DNA from: Altererythrobacter sp. XM-24bin4
GTDB taxonomy: Bacteria > Pseudomonadota > Alphaproteobacteria > Sphingomonadales > Sphingomonadaceae
DNA: 64,000 bases
NCBI GenBank assembly: GCA_003149575.1
Contig: QCWG01000001.1
Location: 2,114,334 to 2,178,333 of the forward strand
Reading direction: 5' to 3'
Shown here one piece after another: positions 53,997 through 64,000 of this stretch. The position numbers were made by a program, and so were the translations under genes. Each line of letters opens with the position of its first letter. Position 1 is the first letter of the stretch. The notes beneath the pieces are model-generated. The model was not told the origin of the DNA. It saw only the letters and a program-made list of their open reading frames with translations, and ran no database searches.

Positions 53997-54024
53997 AATC
54001 ACACATGACCGCTTTTGTGTGATT
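53997..54024. repeat. 9-bp inverted repeat between TonB receptor gene and clpB
   Basis: AATCACACA (53997-54005) and TGTGTGATT (54016-54024) are perfect arms around a 10-nt loop. On the minus strand no T-run follows, so a clpB terminator is uncertain; an operator for the TonB receptor promoter is also possible. Confidence 0.4.
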
Positions 54025-54073
54025 TTAAGTCCTCACAACGCGCATGACGATTCAACTTTAGTTCGGATATCAA

Positions 54074-56653
<2,580 letters not shown>

Positions 56654-56687
56654 TGGTGATCCCTCAGTGAATTACCGCTTTCATGTA

Positions 56688-56710
56688 GTGTTGCTATTTT
56701 GCAACACAAG
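56688..56710 (-). promoter_or_regulatory. Inverted repeat and possible heat-shock promoter of clpB
   Basis: GTGTTGC-AAAATA-GCAACAC on the minus strand (56707 to 56688) is a perfect 7-bp repeat. It starts inside CCTTGTG and is followed by CTACAT, which could be the -35 and -10 elements of an RpoH-type promoter at about 16-bp spacing. An operator between the two elements is thus possible. RpoH control of clpB is common; the match to consensus here is only partial. Confidence 0.4.
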
Positions 56711-56867
56711 GCTCTTGGCCATTTTTCCGTAGGTCGGTGTGTTACCTGACTAGGTGGGTTTGGCAATCCGCATTGCAAGCCCCTGATCGCTACCATCAAA
56801 CTTGATGGCTTGACCTGCGCGCGACTGACAGCGAGTGTCACGCCAAGAGCTGGAGAGAGATTTGAAC

Positions 56868-59078
56868 ATGAAATGGCTGTTACGCGGTGGCTTTGCGCTG
56901 CTCGCATTGGTGCTTGTTGCTTTTATCGGACTCGCGACTTGGGAGCCGTTTTTCGCCCACCAAGGTAAAGCGCCTGATGGCGATCGTGAATACAGCGCCG
57001 AAATCATCCGCAGCGAATACGGCGTGCCGCATATCTACGGAAAGACCGACGCGGACGTGGCATTCGGTGTTGCGATTGCGCAATCGGAAGATGATTTCTT
57101 CACACTTCAGGATGTGATCGCCATGGCGCGTGGGCGCTACGGCGCAATCGCTGGCGAAGATGGCGCAGCAGTCGACTACGTCTATCACCTACTTGATGCG
57201 CGCGGCACAGCTCAGCGGCATTACGGCAGCTTGCCCGAGGATACACGCGCGCTGTTCGAAGCCTATGCCACCGGCCTCAACCAATATGCGCGAGACAACC
57301 CGGGCGAAGTAAAGCTCGCGAATCTCTTTCCCATGAATGGAGAGGACGTGGCAGCCGGCTTTGCGCTGCGCCAGCCGTTCTTTTTCGGGCTCAATAATGT
57401 CATCCAGCCTTTGGTAAGCGGCGATCCGCTTCGCCGCGAATTTGGCCCCGACATTCCCGGTTTCCCGCGTGACAAGAATGGAGATGTCATCGGGCCTGAC
57501 TTCGATGGAGAACCTGCTGACGCTGCGGTCTTCACGCCATTCGGCAATGATGGTGCATTGAATGGCTCCAACGCTTGGGCCGTCAGCCCGGATAAATCCG
57601 GCGGGCCAACAGTGCTCATCTCCAACTCGCATCAGCCGCTGCGTGGCGGCGTTGCGTGGTACGAGTTGACCGTTGAGAGCGAGGAAGGCTGGCACTTCAC
57701 CGGTGCGAACTTCCCCGGCTCACCCTTTCCATTCCTGGGGCACAATCGCCACTTGGGCTGGACCAATACCGTCAACCGCCCGGACATGGTCGACGTCTAT
57801 GCCCTGGAAATGGACGACAGCGGTACGCGCTACATGCTCGATGGTGAATGGCGCGAGCTGGAAAGCAAGACCGTTACTTTGCCTGTCAAAATTGGCCCTG
57901 TGGTCTTGCCGATTCGCCGCGAAGTGCATCGCAGTGTGCACGGTCCAGTCATCATCAATGACAATGGCGCATTCGCGATCCGCTATGGCGGAATTGACAG
58001 GATCGATCAGCTGGACGCTTATTACCGCCTAAACAAGGCAACCAGCCTTGAAGAATGGCAGACACAGCTTTCACGTATGGCGATCCCCAGCACCAACTTC
58101 ATCTACGCCGATGAAGCGGGCAATATCGCCTATGTCTACAACGCTGCAATTCCGGACCGCCCCGAAGATGCGGAGGCGAATTGGCGCGGCTTGGTTGATG
58201 GAACGCGGTCCAACCTGATCTGGCAAGGCGCAGTCGAATATGAAGAGATCCCCAAACTGATCAATCCATCCTCGGGCTGGCTCTATAACTCGAACAACGA
58301 GCCTTTCACTGCCGCGGGCGCATCGGACGATATCGACCGCGACAGCGTCTCGCCGATACTGGGTGTGGAGCTCAAGCAGACCAACCGCTCACGCCGTGCA
58401 TACAAGCTGCTTAGCGAGACCGAAGTGCTCGATCGCGCCAATCTGGAGCGGATCAAATATGACACCGCTTACGAACGCGAAGGTTATGTTGCGGAGCTGT
58501 GGGACGCCGTGCAAGCGCTCGATCCCGGCGAGGACAAAGATGTCGCCCAAGCGCGCGAACTGATGCTGAGCTGGGATTTCAAGGCGGACAATATCGGAGG
58601 TGCAGATGCGATCGCGCTGCTGATGATCCGAGACTTCATGTCAGCCGAGTATCAGAACAAAGACTATCCCGATGTAGGTGAGAGCCTTGAGAATGCAGTG
58701 GATCATCTCAACACCCACTTTGGCCGGATCGATCCGCCGATGAGCGATTTGTTGCGCTTGCGCCAAGGCGATGTAGATCTGCCGCTTGATGGCGGCTCGG
58801 ACACATTGCGCGCCTCAACCACCTGGCGCGTCGATGACGATGGCCGGTTGAGCCTGGTCCATGGCGACAGCTTCATTCAATGGGTCGAATGGCGAGAGGG
58901 TGAACGCGTCCATTCACAGTCGATCCAGCCTTTCGGCGCAGCGATCAGCCGCCCAGAAAGCCCGCATCACACCGACCAGATGGAACTGTTCGTGAATCAT
59001 CAACTGAAACCGGTCCATTTTTGGCGCGAAGATGCGATTGCCAATGCTAGGCGGCGATATGTGGTTGAGTCCAACTGA
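56868..59078 (+). CDS. Penicillin acylase family protein (Ntn hydrolase)
   Basis: 736 residues from ATG 56868 (MKWLLRGGFALLALVLVAFI), with GGAGAGAGA upstream. A signal peptide or anchor is followed by the alpha subunit. The autocatalytic cleavage site is before Ser234 in ALNGSNAWAVSPDKSGG, which becomes the N-terminal nucleophile of the beta subunit. HQPLRGGVAWYELTVES and the His/Asn residues in FLGHNRHLGWTNTVNRPD fit the family. Substrates of such enzymes include acyl-homoserine lactones and beta-lactams; which one applies cannot be read. It is periplasmic and divergent from clpB. Confidence 0.92.
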   Translation: MKWLLRGGFALLALVLVAFIGLATWEPFFAHQGKAPDGDREYSAEIIRSEYGVPHIYGKTDADVAFGVAIAQSEDDFFTLQDVIAMARGRYGAIAGEDGAAVDYVYHLLDARGTAQRHYGSLPEDTRALFEAYATGLNQYARDNPGEVKLANLFPMNGEDVAAGFALRQPFFFGLNNVIQPLVSGDPLRREFGPDIPGFPRDKNGDVIGPDFDGEPADAAVFTPFGNDGALNGSNAWAVSPDKSGGPTVLISNSHQPLRGGVAWYELTVESEEGWHFTGANFPGSPFPFLGHNRHLGWTNTVNRPDMVDVYALEMDDSGTRYMLDGEWRELESKTVTLPVKIGPVVLPIRREVHRSVHGPVIINDNGAFAIRYGGIDRIDQLDAYYRLNKATSLEEWQTQLSRMAIPSTNFIYADEAGNIAYVYNAAIPDRPEDAEANWRGLVDGTRSNLIWQGAVEYEEIPKLINPSSGWLYNSNNEPFTAAGASDDIDRDSVSPILGVELKQTNRSRRAYKLLSETEVLDRANLERIKYDTAYEREGYVAELWDAVQALDPGEDKDVAQARELMLSWDFKADNIGGADAIALLMIRDFMSAEYQNKDYPDVGESLENAVDHLNTHFGRIDPPMSDLLRLRQGDVDLPLDGGSDTLRASTTWRVDDDGRLSLVHGDSFIQWVEWREGERVHSQSIQPFGAAISRPESPHHTDQMELFVNHQLKPVHFWREDAIANARRRYVVESN

Positions 59079-59151
59079 CAGCCATGTAAACAGGCGCAAT
59101 GCCCCGCCCGGCGGCAATGGCCGGGCATACAGTTCAATTTAGGAGAATCCG

Positions 59152-59451
59152 ATGTCCGTAGCAGGTACCTATAACACAACCGTCAAAAGCCCGATGGGCG
59201 ATCAGAGCGGCACTCTTACCGTAACCGACAATGGCGACGGCACTTTCAGCGGCAACATGGCTGGCGCCATGGGCGCAATGGATGTTGAAGATGGCAAGAT
59301 CGACGGCAACACCATCACCTGGAAGATGCAGATGACGGTCCCGATGCCGATGACGCTCGATTGCGAAGCGACAATCGACGGCGACACTCTGACCGGCAAT
59401 GTCAACGCAGGTGCTTTCGGTGCAATGCCAGTTTCAGGCACACGCGCTTAA
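59152..59451 (+). CDS. Small protein of unknown function, Gly/Met-rich beta protein
   Basis: 99 residues: MSVAGTYNTTVKSPMGDQSG and then TLTVTDNGDGTFSGNMAGAM with repeated Met/Gly/Asp turns and TWKMQMTVPMPMTLDCEATI. It looks like an all-beta, lipocalin-like or avidin-like small barrel. No signal peptide. I do not recognise a named family. A good ribosome binding site (AGGAGAAT) and a strong terminator suggest solid expression. Confidence 0.7.
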   Translation: MSVAGTYNTTVKSPMGDQSGTLTVTDNGDGTFSGNMAGAMGAMDVEDGKIDGNTITWKMQMTVPMPMTLDCEATIDGDTLTGNVNAGAFGAMPVSGTRA

Positions 59452-59476
59452 GCGATCAATTGTAGAAACAGTGAAG

Positions 59477-59504
59477 GGCCGTCGGAGCGATCCGGCGGCC
59501 TTTT
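59477..59504 (+). terminator. Rho-independent terminator with GCGA loop
   Basis: GGCCGTCGGA (59477-59486), loop GCGA, TCCGGCGGCC (59491-59500), then TTTTCT. The 10-bp stem with one wobble is nearly the same as the glnA terminator at 17167-17192. It ends the small beta protein gene and faces convergent gatB. Confidence 0.88.
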
Positions 59505-59563
59505 CTATGGCCGATGATAATGTCGCAACTTGGGGTGGGAAGTGGACATTGCCAAAGCTGCTT

Positions 59564-61060
59564 CTACCCAAGCTTGTCTTTCAGGATCTGGTTCACGACC
59601 GCGGGATTGGCCTTGCCCTGCATGGCCTTCATGGTTTGCCCCACGAAGAAACCGAACAGCTTGTCTTTCCCGCCGCGATATTCTGCAACCTTGTCGGCAT
59701 TGTTGGCGAGAATATCGTCAATCGCAGATTCAATCGCACCGGTGTCCGAAACCTGCTTCAAGCCCTCGCTATCAGCGATCTCGTCAGGCTCGCGCCCGGT
59801 CTTCAAGACGATCTCGAAGATCTCTTTCGCCTGACCGCCGCTAATCTCGCCCGCGTCCTGCATCTTCAGGATCGCAGCCTGACGCGCGGCGGTGGCATAC
59901 TCGACATTGGCTTCGCCACCCAGTGACTTAATAACACCGGGAGCAACCGAAAGCGCCCAGTTCGCGACAGGAGTCGCAACAGCCTTCTCGTCCTTGCCGA
60001 TTGCCTTCGCCGTTTCTGTCAGCAGCGTTTCAAACCGCGCGAATGTCTCAACCTCTGCGGTCAGTTCGCGCGCGTTGTAAGGCGTGAGACCCAGCTCGTT
60101 CTCATAACGTGCACGCTTGGCATCAGGCAGTTCTGGCAACGATGCGCGGCATTCCTCAAGGAAGTCATCTTCCAGCTCAAGCGGCAGCAGATCAGGATCG
60201 GGGAAGTAGCGATAATCATGCGCATCTTCCTTGGAACGCATGCTGCGTGTCGTACCGCTAGCGACATCGAACAGGCGCGTTTCCTGCACCACCGAGCCAC
60301 CGCCTTCGATCAGATCGACCTGGCGATTCGCCTCATGCTCGATAACCTGCATCACGAAACGCACCGAGTTGACGTTCTTTGTCTCGGTACGCGTGCCGAA
60401 TTCCTCGCCGGGTTTGCGCACAGAGACGTTCACGTCGGCACGCATGCTGCCCTCTTCCATGTTGCCGTCACAGCTGCCGACATAGCGCAGGATTGAACGC
60501 AATTTGCGCACATAGGCTCCGGCCTCAGCTGGCGAACGCATATCGGGTTTGGAGACAATCTCCATCAACGCCACGCCGCAGCGGTTGAGATCAACGTAAG
60601 ACATAGTCGGGTGCTGGTCATGCATCAGCTTTCCCGCATCCTGCTCGACATGAATGCGCTCGATACCGATGATTTTCTCTTCCGGAATACCGGCCTTCTC
60701 GTCCGCGTCGAGAACCAGCTGCCCTTCGCCCACAATCGGGTGGTAGAGCTGGCTGATCTGATAGCCCTGCGGCAAATCGGCGTAGAAGTAGTTCTTGCGG
60801 TCGAAGCGGCTGTATTTGTTGATCTGCGCCTCGATCGCCATGCCGGTGCGCACTGCCTGACGGATACATTCCGCATTCGGCACGGGCAGCATGCCGGGCA
60901 TCGCCGCATCGATCAGCGAAACTTGCGCGTTGGGCTCTGCGCCGAATTCAGTCGAAGCTCCGCTGAACAGCTTGGCATTGCTGGTGACCTGCGCGTGGAC
61001 TTCAAGGCCGATCACGACCTCCCATTCGTCGGTGGCGCCCTGGATACGATATGTGCTCAT
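59564..61060 (-). CDS. gatB: Asp-tRNA(Asn)/Glu-tRNA(Gln) amidotransferase subunit GatB
   Basis: 498 residues. The N-terminal signature is [20 protein letters not shown], followed by [20 protein letters not shown] and [20 protein letters not shown]. The kinase part and the C-terminal YqeY-like domain (to [11 protein letters not shown]) are complete. It activates misacylated Glu-tRNA-Gln or Asp-tRNA-Asn for amidation. Here it is separated from gatA by a small membrane protein and a methyltransferase pseudogene, all on the same strand. Confidence 0.97.
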   Translation of the reverse strand: MSTYRIQGATDEWEVVIGLEVHAQVTSNAKLFSGASTEFGAEPNAQVSLIDAAMPGMLPVPNAECIRQAVRTGMAIEAQINKYSRFDRKNYFYADLPQGYQISQLYHPIVGEGQLVLDADEKAGIPEEKIIGIERIHVEQDAGKLMHDQHPTMSYVDLNRCGVALMEIVSKPDMRSPAEAGAYVRKLRSILRYVGSCDGNMEEGSMRADVNVSVRKPGEEFGTRTETKNVNSVRFVMQVIEHEANRQVDLIEGGGSVVQETRLFDVASGTTRSMRSKEDAHDYRYFPDPDLLPLELEDDFLEECRASLPELPDAKRARYENELGLTPYNARELTAEVETFARFETLLTETAKAIGKDEKAVATPVANWALSVAPGVIKSLGGEANVEYATAARQAAILKMQDAGEISGGQAKEIFEIVLKTGREPDEIADSEGLKQVSDTGAIESAIDDILANNADKVAEYRGGKDKLFGFFVGQTMKAMQGKANPAVVNQILKDKLG

Positions 61061-61091
61061 AGGTTTTGCTCTAGATCGGGTGTGCTGCCAG

Positions 61092-62051
61092 TCAAGCGGG
61101 CTCTAGAACAAAATAGCCCTGATCGCCCTTGTCGCGGGCATTTAGCGCTTTGGCTTGTTCTTCGAAAGCGGAGATTTCCTGTTTTGTGAGGGGGAGCGCG
61201 TTCGCTGTGCCATCAAGGTTGTTGGACGGGATATCGCGCGCGCAGGTCTCACTCCACGCGAGTGACCAGCCGAGCGTGTCGGTTCCGTGCGCGATGCATT
61301 TGAGGGCAGCGCGGCCTGCGAGACTGACAAAGGCTTCTGGTGTGAAGAGGTACAAATGCCTTGGTGCATCAACCTGCACCCAGTCCGCCCCGTATTTCGC
61401 CCAGATCTCGTCCTGCAACAGTGGCAACCGAACGAATATCTTGCCGCCGGGATTCAGACGCGCGCGCGCCGTCTCAAGTAGAGCCTTGAGATCGGGCGCA
61501 TGCTCCAGCGAATGGTGCATGGTGATGCAATCGTACTTGCGATCATGGCTGTTCAATTCGCCGCGAATGAGCGTGACGCCCGACGGCCGCCTGCCTTCGC
61601 GTGCCTGCGGCAGAAAGGCGTCGATCCCGGTCAGGTTCGCAAAACCGAGCTTGGCCAGTTTCTCGAGCCGTGCGCCCTCCCCGCATCCCACATCAAGGAT
61701 CGCCGAATCGAATGTCAGCCTCGGTATCGTCGCAATCCATGGCTCGGCTCCGCGGCGGATACGATCGGTTATCCCTTATCCGCGTGGAAAGGCTTGCGGG
61801 TTGCCAACCAGTCCAACCGCCGCCCATCGCTTGAGCAGGTTCTTCCAGAGCGGATCTTCGCGGCGATTATTGAACGAGTAGTAGGTCTCGCTGGCTTAGA
61901 AGCGCCCAAGGTCTTCGGGGATGTCCGCGATCTGCAATGTCCCGCAAGAACCGCAACGGAAGTACTTAAACGCCTCGCGGGTCCCGAACATCATCTCGCG
62001 CGCTGTGATCCGTTCCGAGACTTCGTCAGCGCCGCAAATCCGGCACGCCAT
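61092..62051 (-). pseudogene. Class I SAM methyltransferase with zinc ribbon, two in-frame TAA codons
   Basis: One continuous frame of 319 codons begins at ATG 62051: MACRICGADEVSERITARE and a second Cys pair in FRCGSC (Cys3, 6, 33, 36, a zinc ribbon). The SAM motif is ILDVGCGEGARLEKLAK, then ITMHHSLEHAPDLKALLE and GGKIFVRLP. It is stopped at codon 52 (61896-61898) in GRF-TAA-ASETYYSF and again at codon 92 (61776-61778) in FPRG-TAA-GITDRIRRG. The frame is otherwise intact with no frameshift. The part from GTG in DVGCG could still be made alone, but it lacks half of motif I. The ancestor probably methylated a sugar or small molecule. Confidence 0.82.
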
Positions 62052-62054
62052 CGC

Positions 62055-62222
62055 TTAGCTATCGTCGATACGCCGCGCGGGCGTCGCATCCTTTGCGTCA
62101 GGCTTCTTGGCCTTGCCAGTGGTGTCGAACCGCGCTTCGCCATGCTCGACATTCCTGCTGAGCCATAGCGCGAATAGGCCTAGCAGCACGAAAGCGATCA
62201 GGAAGATGATGGCGAAGAGCAT
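62055..62222 (-). CDS. Small membrane protein of unknown function
   Basis: 55 residues, from ATG 62222: MLFAIIFLIAFVLLGLFALW (one membrane helix with the N-terminus near the periplasm), then SRNVEHGEARFDTTGKAKKP and a charged tail. It starts 5 bp after gatA and ends 4 bp before the methyltransferase pseudogene, so it is cotranscribed in the gat operon. No known family is recognised. The upstream extension of the frame is antisense-like and rejected. Confidence 0.65.
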   Translation of the reverse strand: MLFAIIFLIAFVLLGLFALWLSRNVEHGEARFDTTGKAKKPDAKDATPARRIDDS

Positions 62223-62226
62223 CGTC

Positions 62227-63708
62227 TTACCACCACTTCTCCGGCTTAGCCGCGAAGTTCGCACGCTGCTGAATCGCGAGGCCAGCGTTGAGCACTCCCT
62301 GCTCGTCAAACGGCTTGCCCACCAATTGAAGCCCCAGCGGCAGACCATCATCGGTCAGTGTCGCAGGTACGCTCATCGCAGGCAGGCCAGCGAGCGAAGC
62401 CGGTACTGCAAACACATCGTTCAGATACATTGTCAGCGGGTCTTCATTGAGCGAACCTAGCGGGAAACTCGGCGTTGGTGTCGTCGGCGCCAGGATCACA
62501 TCGCATGTCGCCCAAGCCTCTTCGAAATCACGCGCGACCAGTGCTCGCACCTTTTGCGCCTGATTGTAATAGGCATCGTAGAAGCCTGCACTCAGCACAT
62601 AAGTGCCGATCAGGATGCGACGCTTCACCTCGTCACCGAAGCCCGCAGCACGCGTAGCGGCATACATATCCTGAAGGCCCGCACCTTCGGGCAATTCGCG
62701 CAACCCGTAACGCACGCCATCGTAGCGCGCGAGGTTGGACGAAGCCTCTGCAGGCGCGATGATGTAATAGGCTGGCAGCGCGTATTTCGTGTGCGGCAGC
62801 GAGATATCGACGATCTCCGCGCCCGCATCGCGCAGCCATTCCTTGCCCTGCTCCCAGCTTTTCAGGATCGCCTCATAGGTGCCATCCATGCGGTATTCCC
62901 TGGGAATGCCGACTTTCTTGCCCTTGAGATCGGCTGAAAGCCCCGCTTCCCATGCGGGCACATCCATCTGCAGCGACGTGGAATCCTTCGGGTCAAACCC
63001 GGCCATGGCTTCCAGCATGATCGCGCAGTCTTCTACGCTGCGCGCCATCGGCCCAGCCTGATCAAGCGAGCTGGCAAAGGCGACTACGCCCCAACGGCTG
63101 CAACGCCCGTAGGTCGGCTTGATCCCGCAAATGCCGGTGAAGGCGGCAGGCTGGCGGATCGAACCGCCGGTGTCAGTGCCGGTTGCCGCTGGCGCTATGC
63201 GTGAGGCAACCGCGCTGGAAGAACCGCCTGACGAGCCACCCGGCGACATCGCGGCATTGCTGCCTTCTTTGCGCCATGGCGAATTGACGTTGCCGAAATA
63301 GCTTGTCTCGTTGGATGAACCCATCGCGAACTGGTCAAGATTGAGCTTGCCCAGCATGCCTGCACCGGCCGCCCAAAGGTTGGACGAAACAGTGCTTTCA
63401 TAATCGGGCTTGAAGCCTTCCAGAATATGCGAGGCCGCGGTGGTCTGTACGCCGTGCGTGGCGAACAGATCTTTCATGCCGATAGGCACGCCGGCCATCT
63501 TGCCCAGGTCTTTGCCAGCCGCGCGGTCTGCATCGACTTTGTCAGCCGCAGCCAGAGCATGCTCAGGCGTGGTCACGATGAAAGCATTGAGCGCCGCCGC
63601 ATCCGCAACAGCTGCATTGAAGCTTTCCGCCACTTCGCGCGCGGTGAATTCGCCGCTCGCAACACCGTCGCGGATGTCCTTGACGCCAAGATCAGTAAAG
63701 TCAGCCAT
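62227..63708 (-). CDS. gatA: Asp-tRNA(Asn)/Glu-tRNA(Gln) amidotransferase subunit GatA
   Basis: 493 residues from ATG 63708, overlapping the gatC stop; a GTG one codon upstream is possible. Amidase signature with the Ser-cisSer-Lys triad: Lys in [14 protein letters not shown], the first Ser in [17 protein letters not shown] and the nucleophile Ser in [15 protein letters not shown]. It hydrolyses glutamine to supply ammonia for the transamidation. Coupled to gatC upstream. Confidence 0.97.
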   Translation of the reverse strand: MADFTDLGVKDIRDGVASGEFTAREVAESFNAAVADAAALNAFIVTTPEHALAAADKVDADRAAGKDLGKMAGVPIGMKDLFATHGVQTTAASHILEGFKPDYESTVSSNLWAAGAGMLGKLNLDQFAMGSSNETSYFGNVNSPWRKEGSNAAMSPGGSSGGSSSAVASRIAPAATGTDTGGSIRQPAAFTGICGIKPTYGRCSRWGVVAFASSLDQAGPMARSVEDCAIMLEAMAGFDPKDSTSLQMDVPAWEAGLSADLKGKKVGIPREYRMDGTYEAILKSWEQGKEWLRDAGAEIVDISLPHTKYALPAYYIIAPAEASSNLARYDGVRYGLRELPEGAGLQDMYAATRAAGFGDEVKRRILIGTYVLSAGFYDAYYNQAQKVRALVARDFEEAWATCDVILAPTTPTPSFPLGSLNEDPLTMYLNDVFAVPASLAGLPAMSVPATLTDDGLPLGLQLVGKPFDEQGVLNAGLAIQQRANFAAKPEKWW

Positions 63709-64000
63709 CACTCGATCACCTTCGGGACGCCAAAGAAGCCATGCTCTGCGGCGGGCGCATTGGCGAGCACATCTTCACGCTTGCCGCCGCCCGTCAGCGG
63801 GTCAGCGTCAACCACGTCATCGCGCAAGCGCAGCTTTTTCGGGATCACTGCGGTCATCGGCTCGATCCCGGTCACATCGACCTCGCCCAGCTGCTCGACC
63901 CAATCGAGGATGCCATTGAGCTCGGGCACCATGCGCTCGAACTCTTCATCACCCATTTTGATGCGCGCCAAGGAAGCGATCTTGGCCACTGTTGCTTTAT
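63708..64000 (-). CDS. gatC: Asp-tRNA(Asn)/Glu-tRNA(Gln) amidotransferase subunit GatC (start outside window)
   Basis: About 97 codons are visible. The frame stays open to the window edge, reading [20 protein letters not shown], so the true start lies a few codons beyond position 64000; a GTG at 63989 is internal by family comparison. [15 protein letters not shown] and the C-terminal [17 protein letters not shown] are GatC signatures. It stabilises GatA within the complex. Its TGA overlaps the gatA ATG. Confidence 0.95.
   Translation of the reverse strand, partial: KATVAKIASLARIKMGDEEFERMVPELNGILDWVEQLGEVDVTGIEPMTAVIPKKLRLRDDVVDADPLTGGGKREDVLANAPAAEHGFFGVPKVIE

Noticed and set aside
61776..61898. 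TAA decoded as tyrosine (stop codon reassignment)
   Set aside because: Other intact genes here end in TAA (for example glnA at 17139-17141 and leucyl aminopeptidase at 13737-13739), so TAA is a normal stop; a pseudogene is simpler.

Overview
The window is about 64 kb of a moderately GC-rich bacterial chromosome, almost fully coding, with many genes overlapping by 4 bp (ATGA or GTGA) and frequent GTG and TTG starts. Gene content and order point to an alphaproteobacterium of the Sphingomonadales, most like Erythrobacteraceae. The indicators are an argS-SPOR-nagZ-scpA-scpB-tatABC operon, a short-type ArgC, an adrenodoxin-type ferredoxin, Bpt, ThrB of the phosphotransferase fold, a Tad/Cpa pilus locus, and secreted S9 peptidases beside a very large TonB-dependent receptor. 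No rRNA, tRNA, CRISPR array, insertion sequence or prophage was seen.

Layout. 1-1.5 kb: start of the division and cell wall cluster on the minus strand (mraZ, rsmH, an FtsL-like gene cut by the window edge), preceded by a 10-bp-periodic GGG repeat. 1.9-4.5 kb: two membrane-anchored proteins, cysteine synthase, ferredoxin. 4.6-9.7 kb: AlkA-type glycosylase, S9 peptidase, SDR, pterin dehydratase, ccmAB. 9.7-14.2 kb: an M20 protein lacking several metal ligands, map, leucyl aminopeptidase, SH3 protein. 14.2-17.2 kb: argC and glnB-glnA behind a sigma-54-like promoter. 17.3-22.7 kb: decayed endolysin, bpt, threonine dehydratase, a 3-hydroxyisobutyrate-dehydrogenase-like gene and an amidohydrolase. 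23-30 kb: a small secreted protein with a possible leader ORF, then the tat/scp/nagZ/SPOR/argS operon. 30-35.5 kb: lipoprotein, ispH-thrB-rnhA, a 58-residue YegP protein, an FAD oxidoreductase and a lysophospholipase-like hydrolase. 35.6-42.9 kb: Tad pilus operon cpaA-B-C-D-E-tadB-tadC with no cpaF between cpaE and tadB. 42.9-46.7 kb: MarR regulator and fatty-acid degradation genes. 46.8-54 kb: TPR/2OG-oxygenase fusion, secreted S9 peptidase and a frame-shifted TonB receptor. 54-59.5 kb: clpB, penicillin-acylase family enzyme, small protein. 59.5-64 kb: gatC-gatA-gatB, with a small membrane protein and a methyltransferase pseudogene carrying two in-frame TAA codons between gatA and gatB.

Functionally this is mostly core housekeeping: nitrogen assimilation (glnBA), amino acid synthesis (cysK, argC, thrB, threonine dehydratase), translation (argS, gatCAB, map, bpt), chromosome condensation (scpAB), Tat export and peptidoglycan recycling, plus a peptide-scavenging flavour (M17, M20, two S9 enzymes, TonB receptor). 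The most unusual points are three disrupted genes (TonB receptor, methyltransferase, endolysin), the M20 protein missing three of five expected metal ligands, the Tad locus without its ATPase, and several well-formed regulatory structures: the sigma-54 promoter with a distal palindrome, a 7-codon leader ORF, hairpins within the Tad locus, and a nested leader hairpin before the TonB receptor. I did not find a clearly new multi-gene system.
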